A stretch of 6,359 nt of DNA, taken from Desulfofustis sp. (GTDB lineage: Bacteria; Desulfobacterota; Desulfobulbia; Desulfobulbales; Desulfocapsaceae). The position numbers and the translations under genes are program-made. The notes under the pieces are model-generated. The model was not told the DNA's origin. It saw nothing but the letters and a program-made list of their open reading frames with translations, and ran no database searches. The stretch lies in NCBI GenBank assembly GCA_030604345.1, contig JAUVWB010000094.1:1-6359 (forward strand). The letters run 5' to 3'. Below, piece after piece: positions 1 through 6,290 of the stretch. The first letter of the stretch is position 1, and every line of letters starts with the position of its first letter.

Positions 1-798
1 CTGATGAGCGATTCCGGCGGTCAAGGTGCCGATCGATGAAAGCTTCTGCGATTGCACCAACTGGTCCTGGCGACGTTGCAATTCGCTGACCATGGTATTC
101 AATGCCTCCATGACCTGCTGCATCTCATCTCGCGTGTCGAGCACCTTGATCTCCTGGAACCGCCCTTCGGCGATGCGGTTCGTGGCTTCCTTGATGATGC
201 GCAACGGCTTGAAGATCTTGATCGACATCACCAGCGGTAAAATGACGCCGATCGCCGCGGCAACGATGGTCCAGGCCAGTAGTTGGTTGACCAGTTCATC
301 GAGGATTCGAATGATCTGGCGATGCTCGAAATTAACCAATTCCTTGCTGAGCTCGGTCATTTCCTGCCCTTGTCGGCGCAACCCGTCCACAAGAGCCGTG
401 CTCACCGTTCCCTGATAGGGATCATAGGAAGCCGGCAGAGACCGAACGTTGGCCCGGTAGCTCTCCACCAACTCCCTGAGCCGTGACAGCATTGGATGAA
501 TCTTGAGGCGGATCAGCTGCTGGGACATCTTGTCAATGGTCTGGACAGCCAGGCCCAGCTGCTCTTTATTCTCGTTGAGCGCCTCTTCGGTGCCGTAGAG
601 CAGATAATTTTTTTCGTAGCGGCGAACTTCCAGGATAATGCTGTTCAGGCTATAGGCCAGCTCGATGGCTTCGAGCTTTTCCTTGGCTGCCGCCAGATCC
701 TTTTGCGACACCACGAACATGGTCACGATGCCGAGCACATAACATCCTAAAATGATAACAAGTTTTGTCCGAAGACTGAGGGGAAAAATTTTTTTCAT
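1..798 (-). CDS. Membrane sensor histidine kinase, N-terminal part (cut by left edge)
   Basis: The first 266 codons of a two-component sensor kinase are present, with no stop before the window edge. It begins with ATG at 798, preceded by a modest GGAAG ribosome site 8 bases upstream. TM1 lies at about residues 10-31 and TM2 at about 173-192, enclosing a periplasmic domain of about 140 residues that is almost all helical. This domain contains RRYEKNYLLYG (59-69), which resembles the motif of four-helix-bundle/HBM-type sensor domains. A HAMP linker follows TM2 (about 193-245, with Pro198 and the DEMQQVMEALN segment), then the start of the HisKA dimerisation helix. The H-box begins with KLSSIGTLTAGIAHQ, so the phospho-acceptor is His265. 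The ATPase domain and any response regulator lie outside the window. The ligand is unknown. It sits 190 bases downstream of the SLC13-type gene on the same strand, so a role in sensing an anion or energy state is possible but unproven. Confidence 0.93.
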   Translation of the reverse strand, partial: MKKIFPLSLRTKLVIILGCYVLGIVTMFVVSQKDLAAAKEKLEAIELAYSLNSIILEVRRYEKNYLLYGTEEALNENKEQLGLAVQTIDKMSQQLIRLKIHPMLSRLRELVESYRANVRSLPASYDPYQGTVSTALVDGLRRQGQEMTELSKELVNFEHRQIIRILDELVNQLLAWTIVAAAIGVILPLVMSIKIFKPLRIIKEATNRIAEGRFQEIKVLDTRDEMQQVMEALNTMVSELQRRQDQLVQSQKLSSIGTLTAGIAHQ

Positions 799-952
799 GG
801 TTGTCGCTTCCACAACGCCCGGAAATCGGAGAGAGTGCCGCGAGAGACTGGAAGTCACCTTATCGCATTCGCTGAGTGATCGCTACCCGAAACCAAGCGT
901 TCAGCCACGGTGAACCGATCACCGGCCACTCCAGATGTGTTCCCCGGGCGAC

Positions 953-972
953 CTGCCGCTGAAAAGCGGCAG
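953..972 (-). other. GC-rich stem-loop after the SLC13-type gene
   Basis: A perfect 8-bp stem, CTGCCGCT/AGCGGCAG, closes a 4-base loop (TTTC on the minus strand). It starts 16 bases after the stop codon of the SLC13-type permease. No U-rich run follows on either strand, so it is not a canonical Rho-independent terminator. It could protect an mRNA 3' end, or partly terminate before the kinase gene. A weaker 6-bp hairpin (CGGTGA/TCACCG, 908-924) follows in the same gap. Confidence 0.5.
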
Positions 973-988
973 CAATCAACGAAAACCG

Positions 989-2983
989 TCAATAAAAAAG
1001 GGTCAACATGGAGATCAACACCACCAGATAAATGATCGTCATACCGGTACCGGCCCGGATATAGTCGATGGTCTGATAGCCGCCCGGACGCATGACCAGC
1101 GCATTGACCTGATGGGTGGGCAGAACGAAGGTGTTCGAAGCGGCCAGCGCCACAACCATGGCTGCCAGGCGCGGATCGCTGCCTACCTCGACCGCCATGG
1201 CCATGCACAACGGCACCAGCAGGACGGTGGCCCCGACGTTGGAGATCACCAGGGTGAAAAATGAGGTCAACATGCCGATAATCAACAGGAAGACCACCTG
1301 GGGGACCTGGCCGATGGCGTTGATGATGGTTACCGCCACCCATTCGGCGGCGCCGCTCTTTTGAAAGGCGAGCCCGAGCGGAATCAAACCGGCCAGCAAG
1401 AAAACGGTCATCCAGTCGATGGAGCGGTAGGCCTCGTCAATGGTCAGGACCTTGGACAGGATCATGCCAAGCGCTCCGATCAGCAGACATATGGACAGGG
1501 ACAATTCGATGGGCATCCCCAAGAAGGCGGTCACCGGCTCCAGCCAGAGGACCAGGGCGGCGGTGATAAGCAGCCAGGCAACGGCGCGGCCAGCCCGCTC
1601 CTGGTGAATCTCCTCGCCTTTGATGGCATTGGTGAACACGAAACAATTCCGCTTCTGCAATTCCCGAAATTTTTCCCAACGGCCGAACATCAGGATGGCA
1701 TCGCCCGGTTTGATCACTTCCCGGGTGATCTGATTGAACTGGCAGGCGCCGTCCCGGCAGAGCACCACCGGCACCACCCCGTTGGTCTTGCGAAACCGTC
1801 GTTCACGCATGGTATGCCCGGCCAGCAGTGAGCGTGGGGTGACGATACCCTCCACGATCCCAGCGTTGTTCACCGAAAAATCCTCGGCAAAGACATCCAG
1901 TTCCCCCTTGTACACCAGGCCCAGATCATCGGCGCATTGCCGGACATGCACCTCGTTGCCGACGATGGCCAGGGTCTCTCCGGACCGAATCAGCTCATCG
2001 CGGGTCGGGGCATAATTCTTTTGTTTGGTATCCGGCATATAGACTCCGGCCACCGTGACATGATAGCGGTCCCGGAAATGCAGCTCTTCCAGCGTGAACG
2101 AGCCGAACGCCGCCGGCACCCAGACCTCGTAGACTCCGGCCACCTCCCGGTAGGTGTCGACCAGCGATGAGGGCATAAGCCTGCTGTCCTGATCATCACC
2201 GTCTCGACGCGGCATGATCAGGTTGCCAAAAACCAGGAAATAGCCGATTGCGGCTGCCACCAGAGCAAGACCGATGGGGGTCTGGGTGAACAGACCGAGA
2301 GGCTCAACTTTTTCCGGCAGGATACCGAGACCGTTGGCCTGCAGGATCAGGTCGTTGAGCAGGATGGTTGGACTGGCCCCGACCAGCGAAACGGTACCAC
2401 CGATGATGGCGCAAAAGGCCATGGGCAGCAGAATCCTCGACGGCGCGATGCCGGTCTGCCTGCCGATCCTGATGACCGCCGGCATGAACAGGGCGGCAGC
2501 GCCGATGTTCTGCATGAAACTGGAAATAACGGCAACCGTCGCCGAGATCAGGGCCTTGATTCGATTTTCCGATCTTCCCGCAATTTTCAGCAGGTAACGG
2601 GCCAGGACGTTCATGCAGCCGGTCTTGTCCAAGCCGCTGCCGATGATGATCACGGCAATGATCGCCACCACGGCGTTGCTTGACAGTCCGCTGATCGCCT
2701 CCTGCGGCGTCACCAGGCCGAGCACCGGCAGAAGCACCATCATGATGAGGCCCACCACATCCACCCGCACCCACTCAAAGATGAACAACAAGATGGCCAC
2801 CAGCAGAACCCCGAACACCAAGCCCATTTCCAGGGTAAAGGCAACTTCTTTGACAGGCGTGGCGTCCCCGGCCAGAGCCGGACTCACCAGCAGCAGCGCG
2901 GCCAGCGGACCGGGAAAAAGTGCCATCATGGTACGAATTGCCCATCTGCCATAAGATGTGTCCCTGCCTCTTGTTGTAGCCAT
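989..2983 (-). CDS. SLC13/DASS-family anion permease with two RCK_C (TrkA_C) domains
   Basis: This 664-residue inner-membrane permease has the layout of SAC1/SLT-like members of the DASS (SLC13) family, which move sulfate or other di-anions, usually coupled to Na+. The N-terminal membrane half runs from about 50 to 255 and holds QNIGAA (158-163) and SLVGASPT (199-206), matching the substrate/ion-site loops of the family. Two RCK_C regulatory domains follow (about 277-357 and 372-447). The C-terminal membrane half (about 466-664) repeats the pattern with SNVGAT (581-586) and SNTFVLPTHQVNALV (616-630). The N terminus is odd: a basic stretch and hydrophobic segment ending in PALA before Gly39 looks like a cleavable signal peptide. 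The ATG at 2983 has purine-rich AGGAAAGAGACGAG upstream; the tandem Met codons at 19-20 are alternative starts. The substrate cannot be read from sequence: sulfate is favoured, but dicarboxylates, tungstate or others remain possible. Confidence 0.92.
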   Translation of the reverse strand: MATTRGRDTSYGRWAIRTMMALFPGPLAALLLVSPALAGDATPVKEVAFTLEMGLVFGVLLVAILLFIFEWVRVDVVGLIMMVLLPVLGLVTPQEAISGLSSNAVVAIIAVIIIGSGLDKTGCMNVLARYLLKIAGRSENRIKALISATVAVISSFMQNIGAAALFMPAVIRIGRQTGIAPSRILLPMAFCAIIGGTVSLVGASPTILLNDLILQANGLGILPEKVEPLGLFTQTPIGLALVAAAIGYFLVFGNLIMPRRDGDDQDSRLMPSSLVDTYREVAGVYEVWVPAAFGSFTLEELHFRDRYHVTVAGVYMPDTKQKNYAPTRDELIRSGETLAIVGNEVHVRQCADDLGLVYKGELDVFAEDFSVNNAGIVEGIVTPRSLLAGHTMRERRFRKTNGVVPVVLCRDGACQFNQITREVIKPGDAILMFGRWEKFRELQKRNCFVFTNAIKGEEIHQERAGRAVAWLLITAALVLWLEPVTAFLGMPIELSLSICLLIGALGMILSKVLTIDEAYRSIDWMTVFLLAGLIPLGLAFQKSGAAEWVAVTIINAIGQVPQVVFLLIIGMLTSFFTLVISNVGATVLLVPLCMAMAVEVGSDPRLAAMVVALAASNTFVLPTHQVNALVMRPGGYQTIDYIRAGTGMTIIYLVVLISMLTLFY

Positions 2984-3200
2984 GATCTCGTCTCTTTCCT
3001 TTGGCTCTTATTCATTCCTCTGAGTGGTACCCACCGTCTCGGGTCGGTTGCGACTCCATTCCCAGGCGCAAGAACATGGGTCGAAACAGGCGAAGCCAAC
3101 CCGAAAACGTGGACGAATTGCCTGTCGGCACCTTGGAAATTCAGTATATGATTAAATAACTAAAGCCCATTCCCTCCCCAAGTGCAACAGCAATCTCTCC
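2984..3200 (-). promoter_or_regulatory. Upstream region and likely long leader of the SLC13-type gene
   Basis: No convincing gene is seen here on either strand. On the minus strand an AT-rich patch holds TATACT (3148-3143), a 5/6 match to a sigma70 -10 box, but no good -35 box at 17 bases. If real, the leader would be about 150 nt long. Within it, UCGGGUUGG (3104-3096) can pair with CCGACCCGA (3047-3039) over 9 bp with one G-U pair. UCGGGUUGG can alternatively pair locally with UUCGACCC (3085-3078). ACAGGC and GCCUGU (3125-3120 and 3091-3086) can also pair. I do not recognise a known riboswitch class. Confidence 0.35.
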
Positions 3201-3250
3201 AAAACAAAGCGGGGCCGGACATGCCAGCGTTGCTGAACAGATCCGGCCCC
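3201..3250 (-). terminator. Probable Rho-independent terminator of the anhydrase-SulP operon
   Basis: On the minus strand, GGGGCCGGA (3250-3242) pairs perfectly with TCCGGCCCC (3219-3211), a 9-bp GC-rich stem. The loop contains its own small hairpin (CAGC/GCTG, 3225-3235). The stem is followed by GC and then TTTGTTTT (3208-3201), an acceptable U-rich tail. It lies about 80 bases after the SulP stop codon and upstream of the SLC13-type gene, so it should separate the two transcription units. The long loop and interrupted T run make it weaker than a textbook terminator. Confidence 0.6.
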
Positions 3251-3275
3251 AGGTCTTAAGCCTCCCCCACCCGAA

Positions 3276-3306
3276 CCAGAGCCTCCCGATATTTCGGGGG
3301 CTCTGG
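3276..3306 (-). other. Strong stem-loop 22 bases after the SulP stop
   Basis: CCAGAGCC and CCCGA pair with TCGGG and GGCTCTGG, giving 13 bp with one bulged base and a 4-base loop. Neither strand has a U-rich run next to it, so alone it does not look like an intrinsic terminator. Being directly between the SulP stop and the terminator-like hairpin, it may stabilise the mRNA 3' end or form a tandem termination structure with its neighbour. Confidence 0.55.
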
Positions 3307-3328
3307 GCAACCAGTGGAAGAAAGGAGA

Positions 3329-5536
3329 TTATTTACGTTTGCTACGCGCCTTTTTGATGTTTTCCTGGTCTTCCAGCGGCAAGTATTTGGTAAGGGGGCA
3401 ATTATCGCAACCACCTTCCGGCAGATCGGTCCCTCGATGAATTTTCTCAACGATGTCGGCTGTAGCGGCGCGACTGTCGGCATAGATGTGCTCCTTGCCG
3501 ATCTCATCGTAGAGGCCGGTCCGCTCCATGACATCGATCACCTGCCCCTTCAGACCGCAGATGGCAAAACCGAGGCCGGCGCTGCGCACCCGCTTGACCA
3601 GCATGGCCAGGGCCTCCTCTCCCGACGCGTCCATGTCGTTTATGCCGCGGGCGTCGAGCAGGATATAGCGCAGATCAGGACACTCGTTACGGAATTTCAA
3701 TACCTGCTCGTCAAGATAGCTGGCGTTGGCGAAAAACAGGGCGCCGTCGAAGCGTACCACCGAGATATGGCGACACCCCTTGAGCCGATAATAATCTGCT
3801 GACTTCAACACCTTATCCTCGCTCATGGAGAGGCTGGCCACCACCGGGCGCATGGATTTGTAGAGGAAGATAATCATCGACAAGACCACCCCGACCATGA
3901 TGCCCTTGTCCAGATGGGGCGCAAAGTAGAGCGTGACGACAAAGGAGAGGATGGAGATGGCGCCGTCATACCACTGGGCCTTCCAGGCATGGATGAAACC
4001 CTTGACGTTGAGCAGCCCGATGACCGCCATCATGATGACCGCCGCCAGAACCGCCTGCGGTAAGTGGTAAAGAAGCGGCGTCAGGAACAGCAAGGTGATG
4101 ACCACCATCAGTGACGTCACCACCGACGACACACCCGACACGGCACCGGCCTGCAGGTTGACGGCGGAACGGGAGAACGAACCGGATACCGCATAACTGG
4201 AACCGATCGAACCGATCATGTTGGCCAAGCCCTGCCCGATCAGCTCCTGATTCGGGTCGAGCTTCTGACCGGTCTGAGCTGCCATGGCTTTGGCAATGGC
4301 GATGGCCTCCATGAAACCGAGCAGGGAGATGATCACCGCCATCGGCAGCAGCTTGATAAAAGTCTTACCGTCGACCGAGGGAATCACAAACGTGGGCAAT
4401 CCTTCCGGAATGGTGCCGACAATCGCCCCGCCACCGACCATCTTCAGTTTTTCAACGTTCAACGGGCTGTTGCCCACCGATAGACGCCAGGTCTTGCCGT
4501 ACGCCTCAGTTCCGGCAGGAAGCTCACCCAGGCGATAAAAGGCGACGTTGCCTTTTTCGCCAACGGCGGAAAACTTCATGGAACGCAGTTCCTGGCGTAG
4601 TTGCCCAACCCTTTGCTTCGCTTCTTCCAGATGGATCCCGACGATTTCAATCTTGCTGCGCAATTCCACCTGTTCCACGGAAGGAACTCCGTGTCCGTCA
4701 TGGCCGGCAGCCTTCTCCTGGGTGATCAGTTCCTCCAGTTGGAGACCGAGCTTGGTCCGCTCATCGCCATACTGATTGACCGTTGCCACCGCCTGATTGA
4801 ATTCAGTGATCTTCTGCTGGGCCTCGGGCACCTGAATGGCCGACACCCCCACCATCTCATCCTTGTTGAAGCCGATCAGATAGGAAATGATGGTCGTAAT
4901 GGCAACGGCGATGAGGACGTTGGGGATACGCGGATTGATCTTGCGCAGGGTGACCATGATAGCCACCGCCCCAACCCCGAACAGCAGGGTCGGCCAATGG
5001 GTATAGTCCATGGCCGCTTGCGCGACCCGGATCATCGTTTCGTAATGATGCTCCGCATTATCGACATTAACCCCGAAAAATTTTGAAAACTGGGAGGTTG
5101 CAATGATGATAGCGGCCGCATTGGTAAAACCGTTGACCACCGGGTGGGACAAGAAATTAACCACCAGTCCGAGCCGCAGGACCCCAAGCAGAAACTGGAA
5201 GATACCCACGGTCAGGGCAAGCGCGATCGAATAGGCGATAAATTCCGCCGAACCGGCCGTCGCCAGAGGCGACAGCGACGCTGCCGACATCAGCGACACG
5301 ACCGCTACCGGACCGGTGGCCAATTGGCGGCTGGAACCAAACAACGAGGCGATCATCGGCGGCAAAAATGCCGCATAAAGGCCGTAATAAGCCGGCAAGC
5401 CGGCCAGTTGGGCATAGGCCATGGACTGCGGAATCAAGACCAGGGCAACGGTAATGCCGGCCAGCAAGTCGATTCTGAACTTACCGGCCGAGTAATCCTT
5501 GAACCACTCCAGGAATGGGAATATCTTATAGATCAT
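3329..5536 (-). CDS. SulP (SLC26) family anion transporter with STAS domain and coiled-coil insertion
   Basis: This 735-residue inner-membrane anion transporter is likely for bicarbonate or sulfate. The first membrane half is at about 20-222, with LIPQSMAYAQLAGLP (33-47) and ATGPVAVVSL (73-82). The second half is at about 392-560, with KLDPNQELIGQGLAN (425-439) and the SulP signature SGSFSRSAVN (451-460). A STAS domain covers about 583-700 (DARGINDMDASGEEA; Ser638 is at the anti-sigma-antagonist-like serine position). Between the halves, residues about 226-372 are an insertion absent from typical SulPs. The tail carries CDNC (710-713) and ends in a basic stretch. The start is placed at the ATG at 5536 because TAAGG lies 8 bases upstream and the protein then begins as usual for the family. 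The frame is open to a GTG at 5593, which would overlap the anhydrase gene. Glu410 on TM8 is discussed under findings. Family is certain; substrate is inferred from the neighbour. Confidence 0.96.
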   Translation of the reverse strand: MIYKIFPFLEWFKDYSAGKFRIDLLAGITVALVLIPQSMAYAQLAGLPAYYGLYAAFLPPMIASLFGSSRQLATGPVAVVSLMSAASLSPLATAGSAEFIAYSIALALTVGIFQFLLGVLRLGLVVNFLSHPVVNGFTNAAAIIIATSQFSKFFGVNVDNAEHHYETMIRVAQAAMDYTHWPTLLFGVGAVAIMVTLRKINPRIPNVLIAVAITTIISYLIGFNKDEMVGVSAIQVPEAQQKITEFNQAVATVNQYGDERTKLGLQLEELITQEKAAGHDGHGVPSVEQVELRSKIEIVGIHLEEAKQRVGQLRQELRSMKFSAVGEKGNVAFYRLGELPAGTEAYGKTWRLSVGNSPLNVEKLKMVGGGAIVGTIPEGLPTFVIPSVDGKTFIKLLPMAVIISLLGFMEAIAIAKAMAAQTGQKLDPNQELIGQGLANMIGSIGSSYAVSGSFSRSAVNLQAGAVSGVSSVVTSLMVVITLLFLTPLLYHLPQAVLAAVIMMAVIGLLNVKGFIHAWKAQWYDGAISILSFVVTLYFAPHLDKGIMVGVVLSMIIFLYKSMRPVVASLSMSEDKVLKSADYYRLKGCRHISVVRFDGALFFANASYLDEQVLKFRNECPDLRYILLDARGINDMDASGEEALAMLVKRVRSAGLGFAICGLKGQVIDVMERTGLYDEIGKEHIYADSRAATADIVEKIHRGTDLPEGGCDNCPLTKYLPLEDQENIKKARSKRK

Positions 5537-5544
5537 AACAAATA

Positions 5545-5549
5545 CCTTA
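5545..5549 (-). promoter_or_regulatory. Ribosome binding site deciding the SulP start
   Basis: TAAGG on the minus strand lies 8 bases before the ATG at 5536, inside the short gap after the anhydrase stop. Neither the GTG at 5593 nor the ATG at 5575 has a comparable site, and both would overlap the upstream gene. Confidence 0.6.
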
Positions 5550-5555
5550 CGGGTC

Positions 5556-6167
5556 TCAATTCGGGGATGCACCATCAAGCACGCTAACTGCACCGCTACG
5601 AAGATCGTAATACATGGCGATGACTTTCACCGTACCGTTCTTGACGTGATCGGCGATGATCGGCTCCGATTCGGCGATGCGGCGAGCGATCAGCTTGGCC
5701 ACCTCGCGGGAAGTGTTGTTGACCAGATCTCCCGAGTTGTCCTGGACTTTTTTGGCGGCCGCCTGGATCGGCGGTGCCAGCGTGGCCATGTGGCCATCCA
5801 GCTTCTTCCCGCCGATGACGGCAGACACGGCACCGCAGGAAGCATGCCCCATAACCACCACCAAAGGCGTCTGGAGCATGGATACGGCATACTCGATACT
5901 GCCCAGGGTATGATCACCGATGATGTTTCCGGCGACCCGAACCACAAACAGATCCCCAATACCCTGATCGAAGATATCGACCGGCGGCACCCGGGAATCG
6001 GCACAGGTCAGAATGGTGGCGATCGGTTTCTGGCCGTCGACCACCAGCAGACGGCTCTCCTGACAATGGTTCGGGTGCAACAGCTGCCCCGCCACGAACC
6101 TCCTGTTACCCTCCAGGAGGGTCTCCAGCACCTGGTCCGCGGTAGGCCGAGATGATTCCTGATTCAT
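5556..6167 (-). CDS. Beta-class carbonic anhydrase
   Basis: This 203-residue cytoplasmic zinc enzyme interconverts CO2 and bicarbonate. The zinc ligands expected for beta-carbonic anhydrases are visible: Cys55 in CADSR (55-59), His108 and Cys111 in HASCGA. Asp57 and Arg59 form the catalytic dyad. RVAGNIIGDHTLGSIEYAV (77-95) is the usual following block, and the C-terminal MYYDLRSGAV (185-194) is the typical closing strand pair. Length and motif order are complete, with no signal peptide, so it should be active in the cytoplasm. The start ATG has a strong AGGAG 8 bases upstream. The SulP gene begins 19 bases after its stop, which indicates one operon and suggests that the enzyme supplies or consumes bicarbonate at that transporter. 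It is not named after a characterised gene because beta-anhydrases (can, cynT and others) cannot be told apart reliably by eye. Confidence 0.96.
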   Translation of the reverse strand: MNQESSRPTADQVLETLLEGNRRFVAGQLLHPNHCQESRLLVVDGQKPIATILTCADSRVPPVDIFDQGIGDLFVVRVAGNIIGDHTLGSIEYAVSMLQTPLVVVMGHASCGAVSAVIGGKKLDGHMATLAPPIQAAAKKVQDNSGDLVNNTSREVAKLIARRIAESEPIIADHVKNGTVKVIAMYYDLRSGAVSVLDGASPN

Positions 6168-6175
6168 AATTGCTT

Positions 6176-6180
6176 CTCCT
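6176..6180 (-). promoter_or_regulatory. Strong Shine-Dalgarno site of the carbonic anhydrase gene
   Basis: A perfect AGGAG lies 8 bases before the ATG at 6167. It supports that start and implies efficient translation of the first gene of the operon. Confidence 0.75.
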
Positions 6181-6196
6181 GAAAACTGAATTTATC

Positions 6197-6202
6197 ATTA
6201 TA
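6197..6202 (-). promoter_or_regulatory. Possible -10 box of the anhydrase-SulP operon
   Basis: TATAAT reads perfectly on the minus strand within an AT-rich run, about 30 bases before the anhydrase ATG, giving a plausible leader of roughly 22 nt. There is no good -35 box at 16-18 bases. TTGACC (6234-6229) is 26 bases away, which is too far for ordinary sigma70 spacing. A promoter that needs an activator would fit. Confidence 0.4.
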
Positions 6203-6233
6203 AAATATCGTGGATGCAGATTTCGTCGGGTCA

Positions 6234-6249
6234 ATGAATCGCTATTCAT
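6234..6249. promoter_or_regulatory. Perfect dyad, possible operator
   Basis: ATGAAT and ATTCAT form a perfect 6-bp inverted repeat separated by CGCT. Its centre lies near -51 relative to a start site predicted from the TATAAT box, the usual place for an activator such as a LysR-type regulator. No regulator gene is in the window, so the binding protein is unknown. Confidence 0.35.
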
Positions 6250-6290
6250 CGTTTTCAACTCGCCTAATCAACGTTTTTTCAACGAAAAAG

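Noticed and set aside
26..750. Plus-strand open frames opposite the sensor kinase
   Set aside because: The minus strand here encodes a continuous TM-sensor-TM-HAMP-HisKA protein. The plus-strand frames are short and overlap one another.
953..972. Canonical Rho-independent terminator at the GC-rich hairpin after the SLC13-type gene
   Set aside because: No U-rich run follows the stem on either strand, so it is reported only as a stem-loop.
855..1343. Minus-strand 162-codon frame overlapping the end of the SLC13-type gene
   Set aside because: It is an alternative frame inside the permease's conserved C-terminal half, low in complexity and rich in Gly, His and Arg, with no family resemblance.
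3314..3802. Plus-strand 162-codon open frame over the SulP STAS region
   Set aside because: It is antisense to the STAS domain and tail and has no recognisable motif of its own.
5537..5593. SulP start at the GTG at 5593, adding 19 residues
   Set aside because: It would overlap the end of the anhydrase gene by 38 bases and lacks a good ribosome site. The ATG at 5536 has TAAGG at 8 bases and gives a typical SulP N terminus.
5646..6155. Plus-strand 169-codon open frame opposite the carbonic anhydrase
   Set aside because: It lies wholly antisense to a gene with clear catalytic motifs and resembles no family. It is a shadow caused by codon bias.
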